From Malassezia japonica (Eukaryota; Basidiomycota; Malasseziomycetes; Malasseziales; Malasseziaceae), in assembly GCF_029542785.1 (NCBI RefSeq), contig NC_083378.1, forward strand, positions 62,001 through 126,000: a DNA stretch of 64,000 nucleotides. Direction: 5' to 3'. Shown here in pieces: positions 39,508-49,297 of this stretch (its first letter is position 1; every line of letters begins with the position of its first letter). Made by a program: the position numbers and the translations under genes. The notes under the pieces are model-generated. The model saw only the letters and a program-made list of their open reading frames with translations, searched no databases and was not told the origin of the DNA.

Positions 39508-41669
39508 TGTAGATACTGCCACACCCACCGCACCCACGCGGCCGGCGCGTGGACGTAGCGAGCGAGCCATGACGGAAGATACGAACGTGAAATCGGTGCG
39601 AGTGCCGCCGTCTCGCCCCATAGATTGGACGGCGTGTGTTCGAGTGCGGCGGCGGCCGCGTCGTAGACATGGTGCCCCGCTGCGGCGGCTTCGCGCCACG
39701 CATGCTGCACCGGCGCCCAGTGCCCGTCGGCCAGGTCCACGTCGAGTGCCATGGCGAGCGCCTGGACGTGTGTGTCGAGGTGACGCATGCGGCGCTCGTG
39801 CAAGTAGAGTGCAAAAATCACCGGAATCACGGCGCACAACATCGCCGCATAGATGCGCCGGTCGCGGCCCTCGACGGCGGCCTCGGACGGGGCGCTCTGC
39901 AGCGCAAACGCCACGGTGTGGGGCCGTGCGCGCCGTTGTGCGAGGGTCGTGAGGAGTGCGTCTTGCGTGTACGATACGTGCGCCGCGACGTCGCCGAGGA
40001 CGCGCGGCACGCCGCGCTGTGTGCCGTGCACCTGGAGCATCGACACCGGGACGCGCGTCGGCGGCGTCGGGCACACCACCTCGAACGAGGCGCTGGGTGC
40101 CCAAGGCGTGAGGTACGTCAGCTCGAGCTGTGCCTTGAGGCCACGCACCGCCGCCGCCGGCAGGTGCAGCGAGACGGCGGCGAGGACCGGCGCAGGCTCC
40201 GTTTCCTGTGCATCGACCGACGTCTGGACCTGTGCTTCGAGCGAGGCACTGACGCTGTGGCCGTTGACGTACGCCTGCAGATCGCTCATGCCCCCCCCGT
40301 CGAGTATGCTCAGCGGATAGAGGAGGATGGTCTGGTGTGCGCGCTGCACCGGCCCGTGCAGCTGCAGGAGGATGTGGTGCATAAGGTGCCCGTCACCGGG
40401 CCACACCTTGTGGTGCATCGACGAGAAGCACACCGACGAGTGCACCGGCATCGGCTGCGTCGCGCGCGGCGTGCCGCGTGTATAGGCCACGATGCACGCT
40501 GCTGCGCCGTCGAGCTCGACGAGGCACCCCTCGTCCACCGGGAGCGAGAGCGCATCGGCGGGCCGCGGCGCGACGACTTCCAGCTGGAACGGCGAGGGCG
40601 TCGGCGTCGTCGCCTGGTGTAGTGCGTAGGTCACGGCGTGCGTCGCGGCGCACGGCACACGCACCATCGGCAGTGTCACGGCGCGGGGCACGCCATCCTC
40701 GCGTGGCGTATCGAGTGCGAGGTGGCAGCGGCCGTGCACGGTGAATGCGAGCGGCGCGTCGGCGTCCGCGCCAAACAACCCGCACACCGCGCCGACGTCG
40801 ACGAGCAGATCGAGCGTGCGGCTGCCGATCGGCGCCTCGGCGAGCGAAAAGGCGGGCATCGCGTCGACGCGCTGCAGCGCGCCCGGGATTGCCGCGGCCT
40901 CCGCATGCACCTCGCGCTGGAGCGAGACGCGCATCGGGTCGCTCTCGAGCTCGAGCCAGTCCCAGTGCAGGGCCTGGCCCATGGCGTCGATCTCGACCGT
41001 GAGCGCGCCCTGCCTTGCGAGCGCGACGCAGTGCGGATCGTCGAGCACGACCTCCGCCGCAAAGTCCATCACGGCGCTCGGCACAAACGCGCGCTGCGCC
41101 CAGAGCTGCTCGTAGGCCATGTGCATCGCGCACGCCACCTTGGCCCGCGGCGCGGCGACCGGGGCGGTGTCTTGGCGCTCTGTCGCCCACTCGAGCGCGA
41201 GGACGCTCGTCGCGGCGAACGGCGCTTCTATGCCATCCGCGCGCTCCTGCGGCGTGTCGAGCGGGGGATCCGCCGCGACCGCCACGCGGTCGTACCCGTG
41301 AAAGGTGCACGTCACCCAGTTCTGCACGCTGCGCAGCACCGGAAGGCGCACGACACTCGGCGGGCGCCCGTCGCGCGCCCACAGCGCACAAGTAAAGTAG
41401 AGCGCGATCGGGATCCTGCGTGTCTCGTCGCTGCGCTCCGTCACCAGCAGCAGGTCGCCTCCCTCGCGGAGGACCGTGGCTCCTTTCGCGCTCACCAGCG
41501 CAACGTGCTCGATGCGCAAGAGGGGCCAGCGCGCCGCCTTTCCGGGCGGCACCTCGACCTCCGCCTCGATCGTGTACGCGGCACGCTCGCGCCCTATGTC
41601 TACGTGGACACGCTGCTGCGCGGCAATGCGCACCTCCCCCGCACGGCCCTGGCTCTGAGCCTGGCCCAT
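39486..41669 (-). CDS. Unrecognised 727-aa protein with one C-terminal membrane segment
   Basis: I do not recognise this family. It is one exon from ATG 41669 (MGQAQSQGRAGE). The long body is beta-rich by eye, with few charged clusters: RVHVDIGRERAAYTIEAEVE, ALYFTCALWARDG, LDLLVDVGAVCGLFG, HHILLQLHGPVQRAHQTILL, GDVAAHVSYTQDALLTTL. A hydrophobic stretch, RRIYAAMLCAVIPVIFALYL, lies at about residue 615-635, followed by basic residues and about 95 further residues, which suggests a lumenal or cytosolic adhesin-like body with a single anchor. No signal peptide is clear. Its last seven codons overlap the last exon of the convergent ABP1 on the opposite strand. It shares a 34-bp divergent promoter with the mS45 gene. 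Confidence 0.75.
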   Translation of the reverse strand: MGQAQSQGRAGEVRIAAQQRVHVDIGRERAAYTIEAEVEVPPGKAARWPLLRIEHVALVSAKGATVLREGGDLLLVTERSDETRRIPIALYFTCALWARDGRPPSVVRLPVLRSVQNWVTCTFHGYDRVAVAADPPLDTPQERADGIEAPFAATSVLALEWATERQDTAPVAAPRAKVACAMHMAYEQLWAQRAFVPSAVMDFAAEVVLDDPHCVALARQGALTVEIDAMGQALHWDWLELESDPMRVSLQREVHAEAAAIPGALQRVDAMPAFSLAEAPIGSRTLDLLVDVGAVCGLFGADADAPLAFTVHGRCHLALDTPREDGVPRAVTLPMVRVPCAATHAVTYALHQATTPTPSPFQLEVVAPRPADALSLPVDEGCLVELDGAAACIVAYTRGTPRATQPMPVHSSVCFSSMHHKVWPGDGHLMHHILLQLHGPVQRAHQTILLYPLSILDGGGMSDLQAYVNGHSVSASLEAQVQTSVDAQETEPAPVLAAVSLHLPAAAVRGLKAQLELTYLTPWAPSASFEVVCPTPPTRVPVSMLQVHGTQRGVPRVLGDVAAHVSYTQDALLTTLAQRRARPHTVAFALQSAPSEAAVEGRDRRIYAAMLCAVIPVIFALYLHERRMRHLDTHVQALAMALDVDLADGHWAPVQHAWREAAAAGHHVYDAAAAALEHTPSNLWGETAALAPISRSYLPSWLARYVHAPAAWVRWVWQYLHYSWYST

Positions 41670-41703
41670 GGCGGCTCGCGTCACGTGCTTTCCGTTTGTC
41701 TTC
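41670..41703. promoter_or_regulatory. 34-bp divergent promoter with CACGTG
   Basis: Only 34 bp separates two divergent start codons; TCACGTG (CACGTG at 41682-41687) occupies its centre. Confidence 0.5.
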
Positions 41704-42638
41704 ATGCTTCCGACGCTCGCGCCCCGGGTGGTGCGCCGCGCGCTGAGCACGAGCGTGCCTGCGCGTGCGCAAGAGCGCAAGAACGACCGGAATAGCGGGC
41801 GCCGGCGCCTGTCGCGCCGGCCGCTCCCGCCGTTTAAAGAGTGGGTGCGCAACGAGGGCGAGCAATACCGCTATCCCACGCCCCAAAAAGGGCCGCACTG
41901 GGTCGCGAACACGCCGTTCCCATTGAACCCCTCGTTCCGCCCCCCGCCGCCGGTGCACCAGTCGGTGCGCGACGACATGTGGCGCCTGCACACCGAGTCG
42001 CCCAGCGAGTGGACCGTCCGCTCGCTCGCGGACAAGTTCCGCGTGAGTCTGCCGCGTGCCGAGGCGATTCTGCGCCTCAAGGCGCTCGAGGAGGAGATGA
42101 GTAACGAGGTACGTCCGCTCGGCGTAAGGATGCGCATACGATTAGTCTTGAAGACACTTCTGGTTAAAACACCTTGCCTGAACGCCGCTTGTGAACGGAC
42201 TAACCACAGGGCAAGCCGCTCCAGACCGAGCTGCAGCGCAACATGGAGCGCCTGCTCGGCTCGCGCCCGTCGACGGCGATCGACCTGCACGTCGTGCCGA
42301 CGACGAGTCCCCACGCGCCGCGCGGTGCGCCGTACGAAGAGTACAGCGAGTCGGCGAACCTCGCCAAGATCCGCTCGCCGCTCGCCGCGGCGATCAAGCG
42401 TGCGAACGAGGCGCACAAGCAGGCCATGGCCCAGATGCCTACCGGCGGGCCGGATACCAAGGGCGCGGCCGAGCGCGTGGTCGCCGCCGCGCACCCCGAC
42501 CGTGCCCCGCTCAAGATCAAGGCGGTGGGCGCAGAGTCGTACCGCGGCGTCGGCACCGTCAAACGCAACCAAAAGCGGGCGGCGCACCGCGCGCAGCAGC
42601 GCGCACGCCGCGCGGGCCGGGAAAAAACTTCTCCGTAG
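41704..42638 (+). CDS. Mitochondrial small ribosomal subunit protein mS45 (Bot1/Mrps35 family)
   Basis: Component of the fungal mitochondrial small ribosomal subunit. The N-terminus MLPTLAPRVVRRALSTSVPA is a mitochondrial targeting sequence; an in-frame ATG at 41668 would overlap the divergent gene and is not used. The core shows the Bot1-family motif: PPFKEWVRNEGEQYRYPTPQ, PFPLNPSFRPPPPV, VRSLADKFRVSLPRAEAILR, LKALEEEM. A 101-nt intron at 42109-42209, by far the longest in the window, separates this from the basic second exon (277 aa in total). The second exon contains PYEEYSESANLAKIRSPL and ends in an Arg/Lys-rich tail. Its TAG is directly followed by the stop of the convergent CWH43. Confidence 0.82.
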
Positions 42639-45575
42639 TTACACTTCTACCTTGCGAAAGTACTGCGGATAGAGCCGGGGGCCGTACATGTGCATCGCGT
42701 TCAGCCACCCGTTGGGCTTGATGAGAGAGGTGGGGTACGCCCACGGCTCGTCCGGGGGCTCATTGTACGGCACGCGCTGGGGGCGCAGGTCGCGGTTCGG
42801 CGGCACGGTGTACTCGGGAATGTGCACCTTGAAGGTCTGCAGCTCCGTGTCTGTCACCGTGTAGCGCGAGACGCGCGCGTAGCCGACGCGCTCCACCGCA
42901 CGGTAGCCGAGGTACTGGCACCAGCGGTCAAAGTCCTCCTGGTCGACATCCATCAGCCCCCCATCATAGAACAGAATCTCGTACGGCGCGGGGCGGCGCG
43001 CGTGGGGTTGCGTCACGACGTACCCCAAAAAGAGGGCCGGACGAGGGTACGACTCACGCAGGATGCGCGCAATCTCCTTCGTCTGCAGCTCGCGGTCCAG
43101 CACGTCTTCTTCCTGGCCATTGTGCGACACAATGACGTGGACCGGCGTGCCGAATACGTCAAGGTACGCCGACACCGCCGGCGCAAGCTCGCCGTGTGGC
43201 GAGGGGAGCAGGTGGTGCGTGCTGTTAATGATCGGGAACTTGGACAAGAGCACTGCGCCCCAGGTGTGCTTCTTGGGGCTCGGGCCGAGGTCCGCGTACA
43301 TGCCTAGCTCCTGCGCGAGGTACTGCGTCAGGTCGCGGTTCGCAAACGCAGGCCGGTGCAGATCCGTCTCGAGCAGCCCAATCACGTCCATCTTGAGCTC
43401 TTTCAGGATAGAGGTCATGCGCCGCGTGCTGTCGCGCATCAGCTGGTCAAAGCCAAAGTGCACCGTCCAGATCCCGGCGGTGAGCACCTTGTGTTCGGGA
43501 TAGTGCGGCACAATCGCACGCGGCGGAACGTGCCGCCAAAACGGCACGACGCTCGCAAGCACCACGAGTGCCGCGAGCAGCGCGCACGCCGCCTTGCGGA
43601 ACGCACAGCGGTACGTCGACGCCTGCACCGCGAGGCGCTCGGCGACGTGCGCGCTGCGCGCATTGCCGAGGCCGGCCGCCACAAGCACGTACTGCAGCAG
43701 GAGCACGGCACCGGTGTGCTCACGCATAATGTACGCGCCCGGCAAGAAGGCGTACGCAACGGTAAGCACACCGAGGAACGCCAGCGTGGTATAAATCGTC
43801 CACACCGAAAAGAGCATCGCAAACGGATCGTGGCTCAGCGCGGCCTGCAGTAGCGGCAGGCCCATGGTCGGCAGCGTAAAGGCAACCGCCAGGCCGCCCA
43901 GGAATCCAAGCCAGTTGTCGCAGTAAAACAGGACGGCGGTCCCGACGCCATAGAGCACCACCGTCAGCGGCGCCGTCCCGAGCCGAGGGCGGTACAACGC
44001 CGCGAGTGTGCCGCCTGCAAACGCAAGAATGACCAGCACGCCATGCTCGACCGCGCGGGGGCCACGCACGGGGTACCCGGTCCAGCCCCAGGCAATCACC
44101 GTGCCGGAATCCGAGAGGAGTGTCTGCATCGTGCACAGCCACGCACCGAGCGCGAGCGCAGAAATCGCAAAGCGCACGCCGCCGTACGGAATCGCCTCGG
44201 GCCGGCGGCGCACCGGCGCAGCGGGAGGAGACTGCCGCACGACGGGCACGAGGCTCAGCAGGCCCAGCACCAGGCCGGGCACATGCTGCCCGCCGTTCGA
44301 CGCGTCGAGGAACGGCCACAGCGGCGAGTTGGCATGGTTCCAGTAGCGCGCCACGACGAGCATCAAGAAGCCCATGAGCCAGATCGTCGCAGACTCGTCC
44401 ATGCGGCCGGCCTGCCACGCTGTTGCCCAGTCCAGCGCGCTGATCACGGCAAGCAGCGCGCTGCACCCGGCGTTCACGACGAGGCGCGTCAGGTCGTCGC
44501 CCATGCAGTACGTCGCGATCGTCGTAAAGGACACGAGCCACAGCACGGCCTGCTGGTAGGGCGGCAGCGTCTCGACCTCGCTTCCTTTCACCAGCCACCG
44601 CCGGACGGGCGTGAAGCTGACGACAAACAGGCCGATCGACTGCGCAAGCACGAGCAGCTCGAGACCTTCGGCGGCCATGTTCGACACACTAAAGTAGAAA
44701 ATCAAAGAGATGAGGCACGACATGGACGACCATGCCGTGCACGCGAGGTATGTCCGCGACACGACCGACACCCACACCGGGGTCTCGGGGGCCGGGGGCG
44801 GCGCCTCCTTTTCGGCGGCGGGCGTATCATCGTACGAAATCTTGACCGTAAAGCGTTTCAGGTCCCAGACGCTGCCCATGTCAAATAGCACATCAAATAC
44901 CACGAGCAGCCACTCGAACATGGCATAGTCGGTGTAGGCCCCCTTGACATTATCGCGGCGGTGCCGCAGGTACAGGCGCACCATGAAAGGCGTGCACGAA
45001 TAGAAAGCGATCGCGGCATAGGTGCGCACGCGCTGCGCCAGCTGGTGTGCCTCGGCGTGCTTCGAGTCCGGCGCCGGCGCCAGCGAGAGGAAGCACGCCG
45101 CCATCCAGATCGGCGTGAGGCCAATGTACAGCCCCATGGTAACATCGTGCAGCAGCGCATGGTCCGACGATGTGACAAAGATCCACCCACCGCATGAAAA
45201 CGTGCGCAGGATGCCAACGACCAGCAGGAACGCGGCGCGTTTCGGCCGGCCCTGGAGTGCGGCCAGCAGTCCGCAAAGTCCCACAAGCGCAAAGCGTGGC
45301 CCAGACGTCACCGCAACCAGCACCTGGAACAAGTTGCGCTCCGGGAACCAGTCGCCAATCGTAGCACTGACCGACGGCCAGTATTCGTCCGGCCAGCCCG
45401 CGACATGGTTCTTCACGACGCGGTGGTAGTGCAATGCAAGGCACACGACCAGAGCAGCAGCAAACGCACTATATCCGAGCACCGTGTGTGCAATTGCGAC
45501 CCAACTCGCGCTGCACGACCACGACGCCCTCGCACGTCCCGCCTCCCTCGGCTCCACCATCTTGCTCCGTGTCAT
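42639..45575 (-). CDS. CWH43: Cwh43: GPI-anchor lipid remodelling protein (PGAP2-like + EEP-like fusion)
   Basis: ER membrane protein that puts ceramide into GPI anchors. Single exon, 978 aa. The N-terminal about 270 residues are PGAP2/Frag1-like with several helices (HTVLGYSAFAAALVVCLALH, FALVGLCGLLAALQG, GACFLSLAPA-type helices, GSVWDLKRF). The middle 400 residues are polytopic. The C-terminal domain from about residue 700 is the Cwh43-type endonuclease/exonuclease/phosphatase fold: LTAGIWTVHFGFDQLMRDST, MDVIGLLETDLHRPAFANRD, TWGAVLLSKFPIINSTHHLL, GTPVHVIVSHNGQEEDVLDR and GYRAVERVGYARVSRYTVTD. The fused architecture is the normal fungal one. The ATG at 45575 has a second Met five codons later. 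Confidence 0.93.
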   Translation of the reverse strand: MTRSKMVEPREAGRARASWSCSASWVAIAHTVLGYSAFAAALVVCLALHYHRVVKNHVAGWPDEYWPSVSATIGDWFPERNLFQVLVAVTSGPRFALVGLCGLLAALQGRPKRAAFLLVVGILRTFSCGGWIFVTSSDHALLHDVTMGLYIGLTPIWMAACFLSLAPAPDSKHAEAHQLAQRVRTYAAIAFYSCTPFMVRLYLRHRRDNVKGAYTDYAMFEWLLVVFDVLFDMGSVWDLKRFTVKISYDDTPAAEKEAPPPAPETPVWVSVVSRTYLACTAWSSMSCLISLIFYFSVSNMAAEGLELLVLAQSIGLFVVSFTPVRRWLVKGSEVETLPPYQQAVLWLVSFTTIATYCMGDDLTRLVVNAGCSALLAVISALDWATAWQAGRMDESATIWLMGFLMLVVARYWNHANSPLWPFLDASNGGQHVPGLVLGLLSLVPVVRQSPPAAPVRRRPEAIPYGGVRFAISALALGAWLCTMQTLLSDSGTVIAWGWTGYPVRGPRAVEHGVLVILAFAGGTLAALYRPRLGTAPLTVVLYGVGTAVLFYCDNWLGFLGGLAVAFTLPTMGLPLLQAALSHDPFAMLFSVWTIYTTLAFLGVLTVAYAFLPGAYIMREHTGAVLLLQYVLVAAGLGNARSAHVAERLAVQASTYRCAFRKAACALLAALVVLASVVPFWRHVPPRAIVPHYPEHKVLTAGIWTVHFGFDQLMRDSTRRMTSILKELKMDVIGLLETDLHRPAFANRDLTQYLAQELGMYADLGPSPKKHTWGAVLLSKFPIINSTHHLLPSPHGELAPAVSAYLDVFGTPVHVIVSHNGQEEDVLDRELQTKEIARILRESYPRPALFLGYVVTQPHARRPAPYEILFYDGGLMDVDQEDFDRWCQYLGYRAVERVGYARVSRYTVTDTELQTFKVHIPEYTVPPNRDLRPQRVPYNEPPDEPWAYPTSLIKPNGWLNAMHMYGPRLYPQYFRKVEV

Positions 45576-45913
45576 GGCCGCGCTGGGAGGGTCGGATGAC
45601 TAAGCCCTTATGATGTGGAGATGCAGCCCGGCTGTGAGGGGAGGCGCCACCTTGCAGTAAACGCAGCCACGGGTTGGCTGAAATAATCCCTGACGCCCTT
45701 CCACACGCTTAATTTGCTGTAGTAGAAAATTCAAGTCCGGGAAGAATCCACCGTGCGCATCTGACTATGGACGTGCGCCTGGATATTTGACAAGCTCATC
45801 CGATCCGGAGGTTCCCTACCGACCACGCACCAAGACTCCTGCCAGATCCCAAGCCTCGTCCTTGGACCTTCCACTCTTTTTTCACGGCAGGAATACCGCA
45901 CAAGACCGGCAAT
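45576..45913. promoter_or_regulatory. 338-bp divergent promoter (CWH43 / Tyr-rich orphan)
   Basis: TGTGGAG at 45614-45620 is 39 bp upstream of CWH43. I see no coding sequence, RNA gene or repeat in the rest. Confidence 0.45.
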
Positions 45914-48274
45914 ATGGCCTTTGAGCGAAGCCTCGACAGCACGGCCGTGCCCCCTCTGAAACACCTCAACATCGCCTTTCCCTGGGAGCCGGCGTCGGAC
46001 CTCAACGCTCCGATCGCTGCTGGTCAGGCGCAGTTCCTCAACATCGACGCCGCCGAGCTCGACTCGGACTCGGACTCGGAGCTGGAGCATGCGCAGGCGC
46101 CTCGTCAGGAGGCGCCGCGCCAACAGCCCCTCGCCACCGTCCAGCGCGTCGCCCCGGCAGAAGTGCCGACGGAGCAGTACGAGGAGCACCCGTACGAGGA
46201 GAACCCGTACGCCCACGACCAATATGCTCAGGAGCAGTACACCCAAGAACAGTACGACGCATACCATCAGCATGCGTACCCGGAGCAGTACGAGCATGCC
46301 GGCTACGAGCACGACCAGAACGCATACAACGAGTACCCGCGCGAGGTCGAGACCCATGCCGAAAATGAGTATGCAAACTACACGCCGCACGAGGCGCAGT
46401 ACACGCACCCTGATGAGCACGCCTACGAGCCTCACCTCTACGACCAGGACCACGAGCCCGCGTCGGCGCAGCCGGAATCGCGCTCTTCTCCTGAAGAAGA
46501 GGTCGAGGTGCCGGTGCGCCGGGCCACACGCACGCAGCGTGGCTACCCCGGTACGCCGGAAACCGAGGGAGTGGCCTCGCCTGAAGCATCATTCCCCACG
46601 CCCTCCATGCCTGGCGCGCTCTATGGCATCGAGGAGGACCGCGACATCTCTCCGCCCCAGCCGGAAAAGTCGATCAAGAACACCGCGAGTCGCTTCTTCA
46701 AAAAAGTGATTCCCCCGCGCACAAAGCGCTCCACCGACGTGCCGCCGATGCCTCGCATGGCCGAGGCAGAGCCGGTCGCGACGCCGGTCGAGCCCGAGGT
46801 CGAGGCACCCGCCAAGCCCAAGACCACCTTCCGCGACCGCCTGCGCAGCAAGTTCCCGATGCGCTCCGCCTCGCAGGACCGCGTCGAGGAGTCGGCGAAC
46901 CAGCCGCCGCGTGCGGCCATGTTCAACGGCATGCTGGACCCGCTGCCGCTGGCGTTTGTGCCGTCGGGGGACAACAATGCCACTGATCCCCAGACACCCG
47001 CCTCGCCCGAGCTCCAGGGCCGCGTGCGCAACATGGCGTCCAACATGGACCGCGCCCCGTCGCCGGACATGCCCTCGCCGACGTACTCGGCGCCGCGCGA
47101 GCCGAGCGCATACTATGCGCAGAACAAGGCGCAGAACGAACGCGTGTCTAGCTGGACCAAGCGCCGCGGCGACAAGGCGCCCAAAGGCGCCTTCTTTGGC
47201 CTCTTTAAGAAGTTCGGCCAGGCGAACCCGCCGATTCCGGAGCAGCCGCCGACGCTCTCGCACAATGCCGCGAGCGGCATCCTGCCGAACGGCAGCAAGG
47301 AGGAGCCGATGCCTTCGCAGTTTGAGGAGCGCCGCCGCGAATCCATCCTGCGTTCGCGCCGCCGCAGCCGCAGCGTCGGTGCATTTGAGCTCCCCGAGAC
47401 GATGGAGGCGGCGCCGTCGCGCCCGCCTCTGAACCATGCTCCAATCCCCACGCACAAGCTCTCGGACGAGGACCTCGCGGCGCCGAACCGCGCATCGTAC
47501 ATGTCGGGCCGCACCACGGCCGACAGTTTTGCGACGGCGCACGACGACAGCAGCGACGCCGTCTACCCCGACTTTATCGGCAACCACGAGCCGGCGACGC
47601 CGAGGTCGGCGCGTAACAGCCAGCGCTACTCGCAGTCGAGCAACTCGCGCCTGAGCGACTCGCACGGCTCCATGTTCAGCCAGGGATCGCAGTCGACGGT
47701 GCCTACGTCCATGGCGCCCTCGACCTCGAACCTGTCCAAGCCGTCGAGCGTGCGCGAGCGCGGTGCGCCGCCGCCTTCGTCGTCGAAGCGCTACAGCATG
47801 AACCAGTTCCAGGGCAGCGCGCTTCCTCCGCAAGTGCCCGAGATGCCCACGCCGGCGCTCGACACGCTGCACGACGACGAGGAGAGCGCCGTGTCGAAGG
47901 AGCAGCCCATGCAGCGCGTCGCTGCCCCCACGGAGCAGCCCGTGCCGCGCCCGGTGGGCCCCAAGCCGCAACCCGTGCCGCGCACCGTCGCCCCCCTCTC
48001 GGCGGCCCCTGCGCCGGACGCGACCGGCGACAGCAAGCGTCTTTCGCTGGGCTTTGGCGACGACTCGTGGCTCTTGGACCTTGACTTTGACCGCGCCTCG
48101 CCGGAAAAGAGCGCCAAGGATACGAGCGCTCCCCTCTCTACCTTGGACATCAAGCCCCAACCCCCCAAGCGCACCGCACCGATCCTCTCCAACAAGATTA
48201 GCGAGAGCGAGGCACCGACGCTGGCGCTGCCGGAATCGTTCAGCCTCTCGCCTGTGCTTGTGGATTACTTGTAA
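45914..48274 (+). CDS. Disordered protein with Tyr/Glu/His-rich tract (786 aa), function unknown
   Basis: Single exon, family not recognised. After a short lead (KHLNIAFPWEPASDLNAPIA) and an acidic DSDSDSE patch, residues about 90-195 are a Tyr/Glu/His/Gln-rich tract made of loosely repeated YEE, YAQEQY, YEHDQ and HPDEHAYE units, the kind of aromatic-sticker sequence seen in condensate-forming proteins. Later segments are basic/Ser-Pro rich, with SRFFKKVIPPRTKRSTD, TTFRDRLRSKFPMRSASQDR and KGAFFGLFKKFGQANPP. These short amphipathic basic pieces might touch membranes or kinases. The end DFDRASPEKSAKD is acidic. No enzymatic domain is visible. Codon use matches the neighbouring arm genes, so I see no sign of transfer. 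Confidence 0.7.
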   Translation: MAFERSLDSTAVPPLKHLNIAFPWEPASDLNAPIAAGQAQFLNIDAAELDSDSDSELEHAQAPRQEAPRQQPLATVQRVAPAEVPTEQYEEHPYEENPYAHDQYAQEQYTQEQYDAYHQHAYPEQYEHAGYEHDQNAYNEYPREVETHAENEYANYTPHEAQYTHPDEHAYEPHLYDQDHEPASAQPESRSSPEEEVEVPVRRATRTQRGYPGTPETEGVASPEASFPTPSMPGALYGIEEDRDISPPQPEKSIKNTASRFFKKVIPPRTKRSTDVPPMPRMAEAEPVATPVEPEVEAPAKPKTTFRDRLRSKFPMRSASQDRVEESANQPPRAAMFNGMLDPLPLAFVPSGDNNATDPQTPASPELQGRVRNMASNMDRAPSPDMPSPTYSAPREPSAYYAQNKAQNERVSSWTKRRGDKAPKGAFFGLFKKFGQANPPIPEQPPTLSHNAASGILPNGSKEEPMPSQFEERRRESILRSRRRSRSVGAFELPETMEAAPSRPPLNHAPIPTHKLSDEDLAAPNRASYMSGRTTADSFATAHDDSSDAVYPDFIGNHEPATPRSARNSQRYSQSSNSRLSDSHGSMFSQGSQSTVPTSMAPSTSNLSKPSSVRERGAPPPSSSKRYSMNQFQGSALPPQVPEMPTPALDTLHDDEESAVSKEQPMQRVAAPTEQPVPRPVGPKPQPVPRTVAPLSAAPAPDATGDSKRLSLGFGDDSWLLDLDFDRASPEKSAKDTSAPLSTLDIKPQPPKRTAPILSNKISESEAPTLALPESFSLSPVLVDYL

Positions 48275-48660
48275 ATCCTGAGCTATACACACTGGCTCCT
48301 ACTGTGTATACATTCAACATGCCCGGCCAAAGATTCAACCTTCTTTTTTTTGTGTATTCAGCCTGCTACATAGACTCTCGCGATATAGCCTGTCTTAATT
48401 CTCCGAAGCGAATCTGTGTGGAGTAGCGTGCATGTGGAGGCGGAGGCGGTGCGGGGCCGAGTCGGGCCGGGCGGGATGCGTAAAGCCGGCGTTTCTCTGG
48501 ATTGCCGATTCTGGTGCTGAGTGAGTTCCAAACGGAGGGCTTTGATTGGCCCAAGTTCCGGTTCTGCTGGCAGCCTCCCCGCATTCGCAGCGTCCCCCGC
48601 GCAAGTACATAAGGGGTTCCGGTTCCCCAGAAGCTTACCTTCTACCTAATCAATTTCATA
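48275..48660. promoter_or_regulatory. 386-bp spacer and promoter of the SCP2 gene
   Basis: Contains two TGTGGAG copies (48417-48423, 48433-48439), an inverted CCAAT box (ATTGG near 48545), a repeated GGTTCC element near 48616 and an AGGGG stress-element-like sequence near 48613. Short reading frames on the minus strand show no family similarity. Confidence 0.5.
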
Positions 48661-49104
48661 ATGAGCGAGTTCAAGTCGACCCAGTACTTCAAGCAGATCG
48701 CCGATGGCATCAACGGCATGTCGGACGCTGAGAAGAAGGACCTCCAGAAGAAGGTATGTTGTTTTCCCCTCTGCTTGGGTGCTAACCGTTTAGACCAACG
48801 CCGTCTTCGAGTTCCACGTGAAGAACTCGGGTGGCAAGGAGCTCGTCCAGACCATCGACCTCAAGAAGGAGGTCTCGATCTACGAGGGCAAGGCCAAGGG
48901 CAAGGCTGACTGCATCATCAACCTCGCCGACGAGAGTACGTATTCGACGAAATTCCTGGACTAACCACAGCCTTCGCTGACCTTGCCGACGGCAAGCTCA
49001 ACGGCCAGAAGGCCTTCATGTCCGGCAAGCTCAAGGTGAAGGGCAACATCATGCTCGCCACCAAGCTCGACGGTGTGCTCAAGGCCCAGAAGGCCAAGGC
49101 GTAA
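48661..49104 (+). CDS. SCP2-like sterol/lipid carrier protein
   Basis: Stand-alone SCP2 lipid-binding domain of 122 aa in three exons (introns 48754-48793, 40 nt, and 48936-48970, 35 nt). The SCP2 pattern is complete: [60 protein letters not shown], ending [12 protein letters not shown]. No clear PTS1 tripeptide closes the protein (ends KAKA). Codon use is highly restricted (CTC, AAG, GTC, GCC), like the HSP12-like gene, pointing to strong expression; the promoter is also the best furnished in the window. Such proteins bind sterols or fatty acyl-CoA and fit a lipid-dependent skin yeast, but that link is inference. Confidence 0.92.
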
Positions 49105-49297
49105 ATTGCCCCTTGCCGCAAGGCTAGCTATTTTTGCATAGAACCGATAGCTGTCTGCTATCCAAATGCAATTCGTTTTCTAGCCCATTCTTGTGTGCTT
49201 CGTTACCTATGCTACACTTTCTATAGGTACATGAAACAGAACGAATGCGTCTTTTTTTCCGTGTGGGGAAAGGCGCTTGGCAGGAGAGGATAGGACA

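Noticed and set aside
41668..41703. Longer N-terminus of mS45 from 41668
   Set aside because: It would overlap the start codon of the divergent gene and precede the clear mitochondrial targeting sequence that begins at 41704.
48366..48610. Two overlapping minus-strand frames of about 70 codons upstream of the SCP2 gene
   Set aside because: Arg/Pro-rich, overlapping one another in different frames, no similarity; the stretch looks like a promoter with CCAAT and TGTGGAG elements.
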